A stretch of 64,000 nt of DNA from an uncultured Erysipelotrichaceae bacterium (GTDB taxonomy: Bacteria; Bacillota_I; Bacilli_A; Erysipelotrichales; Coprobacillaceae). The notes beneath the pieces are model-generated. The model was not told the origin of the DNA. It saw only the letters and a program-made list of their open reading frames with translations, and made no database searches. The translations under genes and the position numbers were made by a program. The stretch spans positions 1-64,000 of the forward strand of contig UPXV01000006.1 of the NCBI GenBank assembly GCA_900538465.1, in the 5' to 3' direction. Shown here piece by piece: positions 16,037-24,992 of the stretch. Every line of letters starts with the position of its first letter. Position 1 is the first letter of the stretch.

Positions 16037-16062
16037 AGGTGCGTACAAGGAGGAAAACGAAT

Positions 16063-17214
16063 ATGCACAAATTAGGTATTTCTGTATACCCAGACAAATC
16101 ACCAAAAGAAGAGGTATACGCATACATGGAAAAAGCTGCTAAGTTGGGATATAGCAGAATTTTCACATGTTTCTTATCTATCCCTGAAGACAAAAGGGAA
16201 AGTTATTTAGTTGAATTTAAGGAATTTATGACAAAAGCTCATGAATTAGGATTTGAAGTTGCTGCTGACACAAATCCAGAAGTATTTAAATTAATTGGAG
16301 CAACTCCAGATAATTTAAAACCATTTGCTGACTTAGGTCTTGATATTATTAGAATGGATGGTAACTTTGGGACACAAGGTGATATTCAATTAACACGTAA
16401 TCCATATAATATTAAGATTGAATTTAATGCAAGTATGGATATGGGTGTTGAATTATTAATTAACAAAGGTGGAAATAAAGATCAAATGATCATGTGTCAT
16501 AACTTCTTCCCAGAACGTTATACTGGTTTAGATTTTGATTTATTTATGGAATATAATGCTTATTGGAAAGAATTAAATTTACACACTGCTGCTTTTGTAT
16601 CTAGTAATAATGAAAATACAATTGGACCATGGCAAGTTTTCTGTGGATTACCAACAGTTGAAATTATGAGAGGATTACCAATTGATTTACAAGCACGTTA
16701 CTTATTAGCAACTGGAGATGTTGATGATATCTTAATTGGAAACTATCCTGCAAGTGATGAAGAATTAGAATCTTTAGCTCATGTTAATTTACAAGCTATT
16801 GAATTAAGAGTTGATGAAGCCGAAGGAATTACTGATAACGAAAAAATGATTATGTATGAATATGCTCCTCATTGGGATCGTTATGATCATTCAACATTTA
16901 TGTTACGTTCTTCTATGCCAAGAGTCTGGTTTAAAGAACAAAAGAGTGTTCAAGATGGTTCAGTTGCTACAGTTTCAGATAAAGAAATTGAATCTCAATC
17001 AATTCCTTATAGAGATCCAGGTAAGAAAGTCTTCACACGTGGAGATATCTTAATCGTTAATGATAACTTAGCTCATTATCGTGGAGAATTAGAAATCGTA
17101 TTAACTGAAATTCCAAATGATGGTGAACGTAACTTAGTTGCAACTATCAAACCTGAAGAGTTAATGTTATTAGAATTCATTAAACCAGGTCATCATTTTA
17201 AAATTTTAAAATAG
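16063..17214 (+). CDS. mupG: MupG-family 6-phospho-N-acetylmuramidase (DUF871)
   Basis: This 383-residue TIM-barrel protein starts MHKLGISVYPDKSPKEEVYAYMEKAAKLGYSRIFTCF, characteristic of the DUF871/MupG family. MupG hydrolyses 6-phospho-MurNAc-GlcNAc produced by PTS uptake of cell-wall disaccharide, a peptidoglycan recycling step in the cytoplasm. Further family segments are RMDGNFG, MCHNFFPERYTGLD and a small C-terminal beta domain. AGGAGG lies 11 nt before the ATG. It is monocistronic, with its own promoter and terminator. Family membership is firm; the exact substrate is inferred. Confidence 0.88.
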   Translation: MHKLGISVYPDKSPKEEVYAYMEKAAKLGYSRIFTCFLSIPEDKRESYLVEFKEFMTKAHELGFEVAADTNPEVFKLIGATPDNLKPFADLGLDIIRMDGNFGTQGDIQLTRNPYNIKIEFNASMDMGVELLINKGGNKDQMIMCHNFFPERYTGLDFDLFMEYNAYWKELNLHTAAFVSSNNENTIGPWQVFCGLPTVEIMRGLPIDLQARYLLATGDVDDILIGNYPASDEELESLAHVNLQAIELRVDEAEGITDNEKMIMYEYAPHWDRYDHSTFMLRSSMPRVWFKEQKSVQDGSVATVSDKEIESQSIPYRDPGKKVFTRGDILIVNDNLAHYRGELEIVLTEIPNDGERNLVATIKPEELMLLEFIKPGHHFKILK

Positions 17215-17222
17215 TACGTCAA

Positions 17223-17257
17223 AGGTCTGAGACAAATGTCCCAGACCTATTTTGTTT
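17223..17257. terminator. Bidirectional terminator after mupG
   Basis: AGGTCTGaGACA / TGTCcCAGACCT stem followed by ATTTTGTTTT, between convergent genes. Confidence 0.85.
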
Positions 17258-17951
17258 TATGACTTTCTCCATTTTTATAGTTAATTGTAACTCCTGGTTG
17301 AACATTATATACAAAGACATTAAATTCAATATCTAACCCTTGATCTTCTACTGACATAGCTTCCATCAATACACCCCTTGCAACCAAGTTATCTCCCTCA
17401 TATATGGGTGTCACACGATACAAAACATGATGATTTGTTTCTTTCACATAATCAGCCACCATATTTTCAAAAGGTAACATACCCTGTGTATTCATATATC
17501 TTGTTCCTGTAATTAAATTCTTGTTGTTAGCATTTTCTCCAGTTAATTGATAGCCAATCAAGTGACAACGGTTATATAAATATTTCCCATCAACAAAATC
17601 ATATTTCTTTGGTTGCCAACCACTTGGTTTCACTTGTCCAATAGAACCTCTTTTTTCTGTTGGCATTGTCTTTTTTGAAACATTTGCATATGCTTTTCCA
17701 CATCTTCCTAACGAATCTAATTCACTATATTTTTCAAACGATTTCTTAGTCAAATCATCTTCATTAAAATAAGGAACATTATCATTGATTTCAATATAAG
17801 CTTTTCCACTATACTCAGGAATATCCTCAATTTCAACAATTGTTTCTTGATTATCATCACCTTGTAAATATCGAGTGGAAATATATCCTCCAACAACAAT
17901 TGTTGTTGTGACAATAAGTTCTATTAAACGCTTTTTTGTTCTTTTCTTCAT
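17247..17951 (-). CDS. DNA/RNA non-specific endonuclease, membrane-anchored or secreted
   Basis: This is a 234-residue beta-beta-alpha-metal nuclease. An N-terminal basic segment and membrane helix (LIELIVTTTIVVGGYISTRYL) precede a core with YLYNRCHLIGYQLTGENANN and NLITGTRYMN. The RxHL sequence is the catalytic His motif of the NucA/EndA family, with Cys in the Gly position that is common in streptococcal-type members. It should degrade nucleic acid outside the membrane. It starts 4 nt after the preceding small gene. Confidence 0.87.
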   Translation of the reverse strand: MKKRTKKRLIELIVTTTIVVGGYISTRYLQGDDNQETIVEIEDIPEYSGKAYIEINDNVPYFNEDDLTKKSFEKYSELDSLGRCGKAYANVSKKTMPTEKRGSIGQVKPSGWQPKKYDFVDGKYLYNRCHLIGYQLTGENANNKNLITGTRYMNTQGMLPFENMVADYVKETNHHVLYRVTPIYEGDNLVARGVLMEAMSVEDQGLDIEFNVFVYNVQPGVTINYKNGESHKTK

Positions 17952-17954
17952 GAA

Positions 17955-18347
17955 TTATTCCTTTCGATAAACTTTTTTTGTGATTTCATGAGAAGATCCT
18001 TGAAAATCTTCTTGAGACACGAAATGATATAAAGATAAATCAATATTCAAATAAACATCTTTTGGATAAATACGATTCCATTGAAATAAGATAATCTCTT
18101 CAATCTCTAAATGATTTAAATCTTGATTATCTTCTATTAAACAATAATGATCTCCAGCAATTCTTAAATAATTTTCATCTACAACAACATGATCAAGTGT
18201 ATCCTTATACAACGAATAAGAATATTCATTCATATAAATCACTTCATTCAATTCTTTGATTTTTTCTCTGACAATTCGATCTTGAGATTGTCTTCTTTGA
18301 TGAAACATCAAACCCATTTCTTGATCTACACATGCTATGATTTTCAT
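17955..18347 (-). CDS. Conserved hypothetical protein (130 aa)
   Basis: This soluble, acidic protein starts MKIIACVDQEMGLMFHQRRQSQDR. The start recalls a small family found next to nucleases in Firmicutes, but I cannot name its function. It has no membrane segment or signal peptide. AGAGGTAG stands before the ATG, and its stop lies 4 nt before the nuclease start, so the two are cotranscribed. Function is open. Confidence 0.65.
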   Translation of the reverse strand: MKIIACVDQEMGLMFHQRRQSQDRIVREKIKELNEVIYMNEYSYSLYKDTLDHVVVDENYLRIAGDHYCLIEDNQDLNHLEIEEIILFQWNRIYPKDVYLNIDLSLYHFVSQEDFQGSSHEITKKVYRKE

Positions 18348-18386
18348 AATCTACCTCTTTGATATCTATTTTATAACGAAAGAAAA

Positions 18387-18414
18387 ACTTATTCAATAAA
18401 TTGTTGAATAAGTT
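18387..18414 (-). terminator. Intrinsic terminator after rbsK
   Basis: Eleven-bp arms AACTTATTCAA / TTGAATAAGTT with a 6-nt loop, then TTTTTCTTTC on the minus strand. It overlaps the rbsK stop. Confidence 0.88.
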
Positions 18415-19339
18415 ATTTACTCATTTCTTCCATATATTTACGTACTTGAGATTCTGTTGGAATCACTTCTTGTCCCCCATTATGAGAAACTTTTATTCCC
18501 GCAGCAATATTGGCATATTCAACAGCTTTAACCAAGTCTCCTGTTTTTACATATTCACTTGCTAAGGCTCCTGCAAAAGTATCACCTGCACCTACAGTAT
18601 TGAGTGCCTTTACCTTCAAAGCTGGAACATATGTTGCTTGTCCAGATTGATAAACCAGATTTCCTTGGGATCCCATTTTGATAATACTATTTTGAACACC
18701 TAATTCTTGTATTTTCTTTGCTGCTTTTAATGCTGATTCCTGACTATCAACATGAATCCCAGTTATCATTTCTGTTTCTTGCTGATTGGGTGTAATCACA
18801 TCAGCATATTTTAAGACTTCTGGGAAATAAGCTCCTGCAGGTGCTGGATCAAGAATAACAAACATTCCTTTTTCTTTAGCCAGTTGCATTGTTTTTATAA
18901 TTGCTTGAGGGCTTGTTTCCATTTGTAGTAACAAGACCTTTGCATCAATATTTGAAAAAGTTTCTTCAATATAATCTAAAGGAATTGTGAGGTTAGCACC
19001 TAAACTTCCTGCCATTGTATTTTCACCATTTTCATCTACAAAAATAACATACATTCCTGTTGAAGACTTTTCACTTCTTAATATTTTATCTGTTTGGATT
19101 CCATAACTTTCTAAATTTTGAATCATTTGATTTCCCGAACTGTCTTTTCCAACAGAGCTTATAAATAACATTTGACTATCTTGCTTTGCTACAGTAATGG
19201 CTTGATTAGCTCCTTTTCCCCCAGGAATTGTTTCTATTTTTTGAGCTAACACAGAATCCCCATAAGATGGATATTCTTTGACATGTGTAACAATATCTAA
19301 ATTTATACTTCCAAATACAACAACATCATATGTGTTCAT
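18413..19339 (-). CDS. rbsK: Ribokinase (PfkB family)
   Basis: This 308-residue sugar kinase has the N-terminal pattern DVVVFGSINLDIV and PGGKGANQA, and the C-terminal anion-hole/catalytic motif NTVGAGDTFAGALA with its Asp base. It phosphorylates ribose or a related sugar with ATP in the cytoplasm. RbsK is the closest type judging from GSINLD and GGKGANQA. It lies 12 nt after a HAD phosphatase gene in a three-gene operon; there is no ribose transporter nearby, so ribose is not proven. Confidence 0.85.
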   Translation of the reverse strand: MNTYDVVVFGSINLDIVTHVKEYPSYGDSVLAQKIETIPGGKGANQAITVAKQDSQMLFISSVGKDSSGNQMIQNLESYGIQTDKILRSEKSSTGMYVIFVDENGENTMAGSLGANLTIPLDYIEETFSNIDAKVLLLQMETSPQAIIKTMQLAKEKGMFVILDPAPAGAYFPEVLKYADVITPNQQETEMITGIHVDSQESALKAAKKIQELGVQNSIIKMGSQGNLVYQSGQATYVPALKVKALNTVGAGDTFAGALASEYVKTGDLVKAVEYANIAAGIKVSHNGGQEVIPTESQVRKYMEEMSK

Positions 19340-19350
19340 TTTTATCTCCT

Positions 19351-20142
19351 CTACAAATCAAATAATTCCTTAAGCTTATGTGCAACTCCATCTTCATGGA
19401 CACTTAAACAAATAGTTTCTGCTTTCTCTTTAATAATATCAATAGCATTTCCCATCGCAATAGGATGAGCCACAGTTTCAAACATTTCTACATCATTAGG
19501 ACCATCTCCAAAACAATAACTATCATTGATATCAATATGAAGTTCCCTCATAACATCCAATATTCCTGTGGCTTTAGAAACATCTTTGGCATAAACTTCC
19601 ATACTATGATGATCAGGATGCAATTCATAATTAAATTTCTTATAACATGATACAGCATAATTCAATTCATCTTCATCTTTTACCCATACTTCCATTTTAA
19701 CTGTTTGATGAATAATTTCATCTTCATCATATTCAAAACAAAAATTTTCAAAATCAATATTACAATGAGCATAAAATTCCAATAAACATTGATTGCTTTT
19801 TTTCATATAACAAAATCCTGGTGTTTGTAAGACATATTCAATATTTCTTAAAGACAATTGATGACATAATTCTTTAACATCATCATAATTCATTGCTCTA
19901 ACTTCTAGATCTTGATTTTGATATTTTATATTGGCTCCATTCGCTAGAACATATCCATCAAAACCAATCTCTCTAACATTTTTAGCAATATACCCATATG
20001 GTCTTCCACTCGCAACAAAACATAAATGCCCTAATGCTTGTGTTTTCGCAATTGCTTCTCTTACAGCAGTCGTAATCCCTCCAAGCTCAGACGTATATAA
20101 AGTTCCATCAATATCAAAAAATATAATCTTTCTATTCATCAT
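19351..20142 (-). CDS. Cof-type HAD-IIB phosphatase
   Basis: This 263-residue HAD hydrolase has motif I FFDIDGTLYTSELGG (nucleophile Asp), motif II FVASGRPYG and motif III/IV KATGILDVM...YCFGDGPNDVEMFETV. The C2B cap places it in the Cof/YidA group that dephosphorylates sugar phosphates and flavins. Its start overlaps the 3' end of the upstream HAD gene by 11 nt, a sign of coupling. It differs clearly from that neighbour, so the pair probably has different substrates. Confidence 0.87.
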   Translation of the reverse strand: MMNRKIIFFDIDGTLYTSELGGITTAVREAIAKTQALGHLCFVASGRPYGYIAKNVREIGFDGYVLANGANIKYQNQDLEVRAMNYDDVKELCHQLSLRNIEYVLQTPGFCYMKKSNQCLLEFYAHCNIDFENFCFEYDEDEIIHQTVKMEVWVKDEDELNYAVSCYKKFNYELHPDHHSMEVYAKDVSKATGILDVMRELHIDINDSYCFGDGPNDVEMFETVAHPIAMGNAIDIIKEKAETICLSVHEDGVAHKLKELFDL

Positions 20143-20917
20143 CTATCCACCCAAAATGTTTACAAGCATTATAAATTCCATCATCACTTGCATCAGTTGT
20201 AATATAAGTTGCTTTCTCTTTTAATTCATCAATCGCATTGCCCATAGCAATCGAAGTCCATTCATCTATAAACATACTTAAATCATTTTTTTCATCACCA
20301 AAGACAACAACATCACTATAATCACCACCAAAATGATCAACCATGGCTTTAATCCCTACTGATTTATCACCTGGTTCTACAAATAGATATTCTTTATGAA
20401 AACGACACCAAGGTAAGTCTTTTAATGTCTCTAATTGTTCTTCTTCTGGTGAAAAACAAGCTATATAAACTTTATATATCTTATCAAAATCTCTTGGATC
20501 CAATCCTTCTTGGACAACTGTATCCATATAAATATCATGTGTAAAATCATAAAAACGGTTATCTGGAGCTAATCGTCTTGTTTCATTATCAGGTGAAATT
20601 GCCCAAATAAAACCTTTTTCTTTACACTCATCAACCAGTGCAATACATTTATCATAATCAAGTGGTTTAATCTCAATCAATTCCTCATTAATTGTAATTC
20701 CATTCCCACCATCACTCACCATATTTTTAAAACCTAATTCTTTCATATGATCTTTAGCCATAGCATAACTTCTTCCCGTAGCAATCGCAAGAAAATGTCC
20801 AGCCTCTTCTAATTTCTTTAAAGCTCGTTTTGCTGATTCAGGAATATATTGATTTCCTGGTGTCCCTACTGCTAAAGTTCCATCAATATCAAAAAAGAAA
20901 TATTTTCTTTGACCCAT
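20132..20917 (-). CDS. Cof-type HAD-IIB phosphatase
   Basis: This 261-residue HAD hydrolase has YFFFDIDGTLAVGTPGNQYIP, AIATGRSYAMAK, KSVGIKAMVDHFGGDYSDVVVFGDEKNDLSMF. It has the complete HAD motif set and a IIB-type cap. The open frame begins at GTG 20923, but CGGAGG is spaced 7 nt from the ATG at 20917. It is the first gene of the HAD-HAD-ribokinase operon. A 9-bp dyad (AACAAAAT / ATTTTGTT, 20942-20965) sits upstream. Confidence 0.86.
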   Translation of the reverse strand: MGQRKYFFFDIDGTLAVGTPGNQYIPESAKRALKKLEEAGHFLAIATGRSYAMAKDHMKELGFKNMVSDGGNGITINEELIEIKPLDYDKCIALVDECKEKGFIWAISPDNETRRLAPDNRFYDFTHDIYMDTVVQEGLDPRDFDKIYKVYIACFSPEEEQLETLKDLPWCRFHKEYLFVEPGDKSVGIKAMVDHFGGDYSDVVVFGDEKNDLSMFIDEWTSIAMGNAIDELKEKATYITTDASDDGIYNACKHFGWIDDE

Positions 20918-21016
20918 ACTCACACCTCCGTTGATTATTCTAACAAAATTGAAATGATTTTGTTGATATTTACAAGATTTGAAAAGAAAAATATTATATT
21001 TCTTTGTCCTCTATTT

Positions 21017-21044
21017 TTGAATTTTTATAACATTGTGCTATAAT
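21017..21044 (+). promoter_or_regulatory. Promoter of the 21062 gene
   Basis: TTGAAT, 16-nt spacer, TATAAT with extended TG (TGCTATAAT). Predicted transcription start is about 21051, leaving a leader of roughly 11 nt. Confidence 0.75.
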
Positions 21045-21061
21045 ATAACTCGGTGATAAAA

Positions 21062-21355
21062 ATGGATAAGGAATTTATTTGTCGTAATATTATAAATATA
21101 CTAGATGTTCATCATTGTCGGGAATGGGAAATATTTGCTGGAGAAGATCTTGAACAAGTTCTTCCTAAGTATTTAAGAAAGTTAGTTGAAGATGTTCCAC
21201 AAGTTGAAATTGATATAATCATGGATAAGAATAAACAAACTATTGATAAGATTGCTCATAATCAACCCATTACCATTACTGAACATAATCATTTTATGGA
21301 AGATTTAAAAGTCTTCAAAAGAAAACACCTGATTAAAAAAACAGGTGCAATTTAA
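21062..21355 (+). CDS. Hypothetical small protein (97 aa)
   Basis: This small soluble protein starts MDKEFICRNIINILDVHHCREWEIFAGEDL, with many charged residues and a His-rich middle (ITITEHNHFMEDL). I do not recognise it. It has its own strong promoter and terminator. GGTGA lies 6 nt before the ATG at 21062; a GTG three codons earlier is open but would leave no ribosome site. It lies between the HAD operon and mreB on the opposite strand. Confidence 0.6.
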   Translation: MDKEFICRNIINILDVHHCREWEIFAGEDLEQVLPKYLRKLVEDVPQVEIDIIMDKNKQTIDKIAHNQPITITEHNHFMEDLKVFKRKHLIKKTGAI

Positions 21356-21364
21356 CTTTATAAC

Positions 21365-21396
21365 AAAAAAAGAAGACTTGTAAAATCTTCTTTTTT
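21365..21396 (+). terminator. Intrinsic terminator after the 21062 gene
   Basis: AAAAAAGAAGA / TCTTCTTTTTT stem with a 10-nt loop, then further T residues. Confidence 0.85.
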
Positions 21397-21405
21397 TTAT
21401 AGAAA

Positions 21406-21427
21406 AAGAATGAGGAAACTCATTCTT
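21406..21427 (-). terminator. Intrinsic terminator after mreB
   Basis: AAGAATGAG / CTCATTCTT with a GAAA-type loop, then TTTTCT on the minus strand. It overlaps the mreB stop codon. Confidence 0.85.
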
Positions 21428-22415
21428 ATTTTAAATATTGTGTGTTTTCTAACATAATACCGCAACCTTCAGCAACACAATCTAATGCATTGTCAGCTAC
21501 GAATACAGGAACTCCTAAACCTTCTTCTAAATATTTATCTAAATTATGAAGTAAAGCTCCACCACCAGTTAAGAAAATACCTTTATTAACAATATCAGCT
21601 GATAATTCAGGTGGTGTTTGTTCAAGAACTTGTTTTGTTGCACGTAAGATTGTCATACAACATTCTTCTAATGCTTCTTGTGTTTCTAAAGCACTTAATT
21701 GAATTGTATGAGGTAATCCAGTCACTAAGTCTCTACCTCTTACATCCATCATTTCTGTAGAAGATGCACCATATGCACTACCAATTGTCATTTTAATTTC
21801 TTCTGCTGTACGATCACCGATTAATAATTTATATTTATCTTTAACATATTTAATTAATTCAGCATCCATCTTGTCACCAGCAACTTTTAATGATGTACTT
21901 GTTACAATATCTCCTAATGAAAGAACAGCAACATCTGTTGTTCCCCCACCAATATCAACAACCATATTACCAGATGGTTTAGAAATATCCAACCCAGCTC
22001 CGATAGCTGCTACTTTTGGTTCTTCTTCAATATATACTCTTTTTGCACCACATCTTAATGCAACATCCTGAATAGCACTCTTTTCAATAGAAGTAATATT
22101 AGAAGGACAACAAATTAAAATTGTTGGTCTTGAAAATACTCCTTTTAAATTCAATTTATTAATAAAATGAGTGATTAAAATTTCAGTAATTTGAAAATCT
22201 GCGATAACACCATCTTTAAGAGGACGAATAGCTTGGAACTTACCTGGTGTCTTACCAAGCATTTCTCTTGCTTCTTCACCTACAGCGATTGGTCTATTTG
22301 TTTCAGTATTGATAGTTACAACAGAAGGTTCATTGACAACAATCCCTTCACCTTTAACATAAATAAGAATGTTAGCTGTTCCTAAGTCAATACCAATTTC
22401 TTTTGATAATTTCAT
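21426..22415 (-). CDS. mreB: Rod-shape actin homologue MreB/Mbl
   Basis: This 329-residue actin-fold protein has phosphate-1 EIGIDLGTANILIYVKGEGIV, phosphate-2 MVVDIGGGTTDVAVLSLG and the adenosine motif GIFLTGGGALLHNLD. It polymerises under the membrane to direct wall synthesis. AGGAGG is spaced for the ATG at 22415, not for the ATG 6 nt upstream. Placement just downstream of spoIID and spoIIQ resembles Bacillus mbl, so Mbl is an alternative name. Confidence 0.95.
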   Translation of the reverse strand: MKLSKEIGIDLGTANILIYVKGEGIVVNEPSVVTINTETNRPIAVGEEAREMLGKTPGKFQAIRPLKDGVIADFQITEILITHFINKLNLKGVFSRPTILICCPSNITSIEKSAIQDVALRCGAKRVYIEEEPKVAAIGAGLDISKPSGNMVVDIGGGTTDVAVLSLGDIVTSTSLKVAGDKMDAELIKYVKDKYKLLIGDRTAEEIKMTIGSAYGASSTEMMDVRGRDLVTGLPHTIQLSALETQEALEECCMTILRATKQVLEQTPPELSADIVNKGIFLTGGGALLHNLDKYLEEGLGVPVFVADNALDCVAEGCGIMLENTQYLK

Positions 22416-22471
22416 AAACATTCCTCCTATAAGCATTTCTATTGTAACATTTTTTGTGGTAAATACAAGAA

Positions 22472-22500
22472 AAAAATAATAGCGATTGAAAATCGCTATT
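22472..22500 (-). terminator. Intrinsic terminator after the spoIIQ-like gene
   Basis: Ten-bp arms AATAGCGATT / AATCGCTATT with loop of 3 nt, then ATTTTTTTC on the minus strand. It separates the sporulation genes from mreB. Confidence 0.88.
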
Positions 22501-23128
22501 TAATCGTATTTAGTGGTTGTCCAAGATACTTTTCTGGGTTAAATAATTGATCTTCTTTTTGAAGAATAAAATGCAAATGATTTTTTAAATCAGCTTCATA
22601 TACATTCTCACCACTTTGACCAATAATATCTCCTTGTTTTACTTTTTGATTCACTTCAACAGAGACTTTTGATAACGATTCATATGTTGTAGAAATTTTA
22701 TCACTATTGGTAATTGTGACAACCCAACCCAAAACAGGATCATTTGTCTTTTTGGTTACTGTTCCACTCATGGCTGCTAAAACATCAAATTTTTCATTCT
22801 TATTAGAATAATCAATACCTTGATTTGGACGATATACACCTTCAAATAAAATTAATGATTGATTTTGTTTTGCAGAATCATCATCTTTATTATAGAAATA
22901 TCTGACTATTCCTACTCCATCTTTAACTGGGGCATTTAGATTTTCTATTTTCTTTTCTTCTTTCTTATCAGTTGGTTCTTTCTTTTCTACCTTAGCAACT
23001 GAATCATCTTGAAAATTCTTTGTATGATTATCTAAAATTTGTTGAACAACACCAATACCACCTAAGAATAATGCGACTGCTAATGTCATACCAAGTGCTT
23101 TTTTGTATTTAAATGATCTTCTCTTCAT
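22496..23128 (-). CDS. spoIIQ: SpoIIQ-like M23 (LytM) domain protein, His lost
   Basis: This 210-residue protein has an N-terminal membrane helix (GMTLAVALFLGGIGVV), a charged linker and a LytM/M23 domain. In active enzymes the metal motif is HxxxD and HxH; here Asn102 stands in place of the first His (NQGIDY), while HLH (184-186) remains. Loss of that ligand is also known for Bacillus SpoIIQ, which is a structural part of the forespore engulfment/feeding channel. The preceding gene is spoIID, supporting this role. It is not expected to cut peptidoglycan. Confidence 0.85.
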   Translation of the reverse strand: MKRRSFKYKKALGMTLAVALFLGGIGVVQQILDNHTKNFQDDSVAKVEKKEPTDKKEEKKIENLNAPVKDGVGIVRYFYNKDDDSAKQNQSLILFEGVYRPNQGIDYSNKNEKFDVLAAMSGTVTKKTNDPVLGWVVTITNSDKISTTYESLSKVSVEVNQKVKQGDIIGQSGENVYEADLKNHLHFILQKEDQLFNPEKYLGQPLNTIK

Positions 23129-23159
23129 ACTTTCACCTCAATGTAAGTATGAACAAAAG

Positions 23160-24065
23160 TTATGAGTCTATACGTTGAATTTGAATATTTTGATAATAAT
23201 GATTTAAAATGTCTCGATAACTCTTTTTTTCTTTTGCCATGGCTTGTGCTCCATATTGGCTCATTCCAACACCATGTCCACTTCCATAAGTTGTAAAAGT
23301 ATATCCTTTTGATGAAAATGAAATCTTAAAAGAAGATGAAGCCAATCCTAATATTTCTCTTACTTCTCTTCCTGAATAAGTTTTTTGATTAATCATAACT
23401 GTTTTTACATAACCGCTTTTGGTATGAGCAGTCACTTCAATTTGTGGTGATGAAACATCAAAGGCATCAGCCAATTGTTTTTTTGTAAAGGTTTTTTGTC
23501 GCTTGTTGGTTGGATCTATAGTTAAATCCCAATGACTATCGACTGATTTTAAATACGCTACTGTTCCTTGAAAGTAGTCTTCACAATTAGCAGTTTTCCC
23601 ATTACTGCTTGAAAAAAACATTGCTGAAATATATTCTCCTTGATAAGTCATCACTTGATATTGTGTCTCTTTAACTGCTTTTTCTAATTTTGCTTTATTC
23701 TTGGTATAGTTTTTACCCCAATTCTTCTTCATTTGACTATCTGTTAAATAAACTTGTGAGTTGGTTGTATTATCTACTTTTAAATGTCTTGATAATACAA
23801 AAGTTCTAGCTGCTACTGCCTGAGCTTTTAATGCTTCTAATTCAAAACTCACAGGCATTTCCCCGGCAATAACCCCAACAACATATTCCTCTAATGGAAT
23901 AGATAAAGTCTTTTCTTTTGTCTTCACTTGTACGATATAATTCTTTTCTATATTTTGTGTTTGATAATGAGAATTTATAAAGGTAATTGCATCTTGATAA
24001 TGAAAGCAACCAATGATAAAAATCAATACCAAAATAAAAAGAAGTTTTGTATATATTGTTTTCAT
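23160..24065 (-). CDS. spoIID: Stage II sporulation protein D
   Basis: This 301-residue lytic transglycosylase acts during engulfment of the forespore. An N-terminal membrane anchor precedes IPLEEYVVGVIAGEMPVSFELEALKAQAVAARTF, with the catalytic Glu in GEMP. Later come GKTANCEDYFQG and YGSGHGVGMSQYGAQAMA, the SpoIID signature. Length is normal. It is followed by the spoIIQ-like gene and preceded by two small membrane-protein genes. The ribosome site is weak (TTGTGG). Confidence 0.95.
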   Translation of the reverse strand: MKTIYTKLLFILVLIFIIGCFHYQDAITFINSHYQTQNIEKNYIVQVKTKEKTLSIPLEEYVVGVIAGEMPVSFELEALKAQAVAARTFVLSRHLKVDNTTNSQVYLTDSQMKKNWGKNYTKNKAKLEKAVKETQYQVMTYQGEYISAMFFSSSNGKTANCEDYFQGTVAYLKSVDSHWDLTIDPTNKRQKTFTKKQLADAFDVSSPQIEVTAHTKSGYVKTVMINQKTYSGREVREILGLASSSFKISFSSKGYTFTTYGSGHGVGMSQYGAQAMAKEKKSYRDILNHYYQNIQIQRIDS

Positions 24066-24092
24066 ACCACAATATATGCAAGACTTCTATTT

Positions 24093-24299
24093 TTATAACT
24101 GAAAACTTAAAGTTCCAAACGAAAGAATAAAAGAAGCAAATAAATATCCCAATGCTACTGAAGCAACAATATAGAAAATATAAAATTCTCTAATCTTACT
24201 TCTTTTGACATACTCTTCAAATTTAAAACAACTTAAACCTAGCATTGCTAAAATAATTGAAACAACATAAACAACAATATTCACAATATGATAAACCAT
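24093..24299 (-). CDS. DUF1146 family small membrane protein
   Basis: This 68-residue protein has two membrane helices (about 5-22 and 42-64) joined by the basic loop FEEYVKRSKIREF. It matches the DUF1146/YwzB pattern, often found close to ATP synthase or spoIID genes. Its function is unknown. It begins 4 nt after the preceding membrane-protein gene. Confidence 0.75.
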   Translation of the reverse strand: MVYHIVNIVVYVVSIILAMLGLSCFKFEEYVKRSKIREFYIFYIVASVALGYLFASFILSFGTLSFQL

Positions 24300-24303
24300 A
24301 ATC

Positions 24304-24966
24304 TCACCTCACAAATTCAATTTTTAATATCTTATCATATAAAGAGACACAATACCCTATACACAAAGCATTTATAATCGTTCCTATCCCAACACCAACC
24401 AGCGAACCAATAAAAACAAAAGACAACAAACATGACAATGCAATAGTACTTAAATCAAACGGTATTTTTATTTTTCCAAAAGGCTGATGAAAGACTTGAG
24501 ATATTGTTTGAACAATACCATCAGATGGATTTAAGACAATATCACTCTTGATCATAAAATAAACACCTAAAGCAGTAAGAAATGTTGCAATAATTAATAA
24601 TGATATTTGAATGATTAATGTATTTGCTTGTGTTGTTATAACCAAATCATAAATATCTATTAATTGTCCAACGATAAAAGAAAATGGAAATTGAATCAAT
24701 ATCTTATAATCTATTTTCTTTAATAAGATTGTTTGTATCAAAACAAATACAAAATATAAGAGTGTAATTGAATTTCCTAAAGATATTGTTGTGATTTGTG
24801 AAAACACATATGGAAGAGTTGTGATAGAGCCAACACCTAATCTGGATTTTGTATTGAAAACAATTCCTATTGATAAAGCATTTATTCCTAAAACAAAAAT
24901 AATCCATCTTTTTATATTGAATGACATAAAAACATTTTCTCTTATTTCTAATAATTTCTTTTCCAT
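24304..24966 (-). CDS. YczE-like integral membrane protein
   Basis: This 220-residue protein has about five membrane helices. Family-like features are GINALSIGIVFNTKSRLGVGSITTLPYV near the start and NPSDGIVQTISQVF in the middle, as in YczE/YitT-like (DUF6198) proteins of unknown transport or regulatory role. It has an own promoter that overlaps the divergent AKR promoter. It is the first gene of a probable yczE-DUF1146-spoIID-spoIIQ transcript. Confidence 0.75.
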   Translation of the reverse strand: MEKKLLEIRENVFMSFNIKRWIIFVLGINALSIGIVFNTKSRLGVGSITTLPYVFSQITTISLGNSITLLYFVFVLIQTILLKKIDYKILIQFPFSFIVGQLIDIYDLVITTQANTLIIQISLLIIATFLTALGVYFMIKSDIVLNPSDGIVQTISQVFHQPFGKIKIPFDLSTIALSCLLSFVFIGSLVGVGIGTIINALCIGYCVSLYDKILKIEFVR

Positions 24967-24992
24967 ATTTTATAAAACCTTTCTCATACTCT

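Noticed and set aside
16039..16062. Eight-codon N-terminal extension of mupG
   Set aside because: It contains the ribosome site itself and starts almost at the -10 box; the ATG at 16063 fits the family start.
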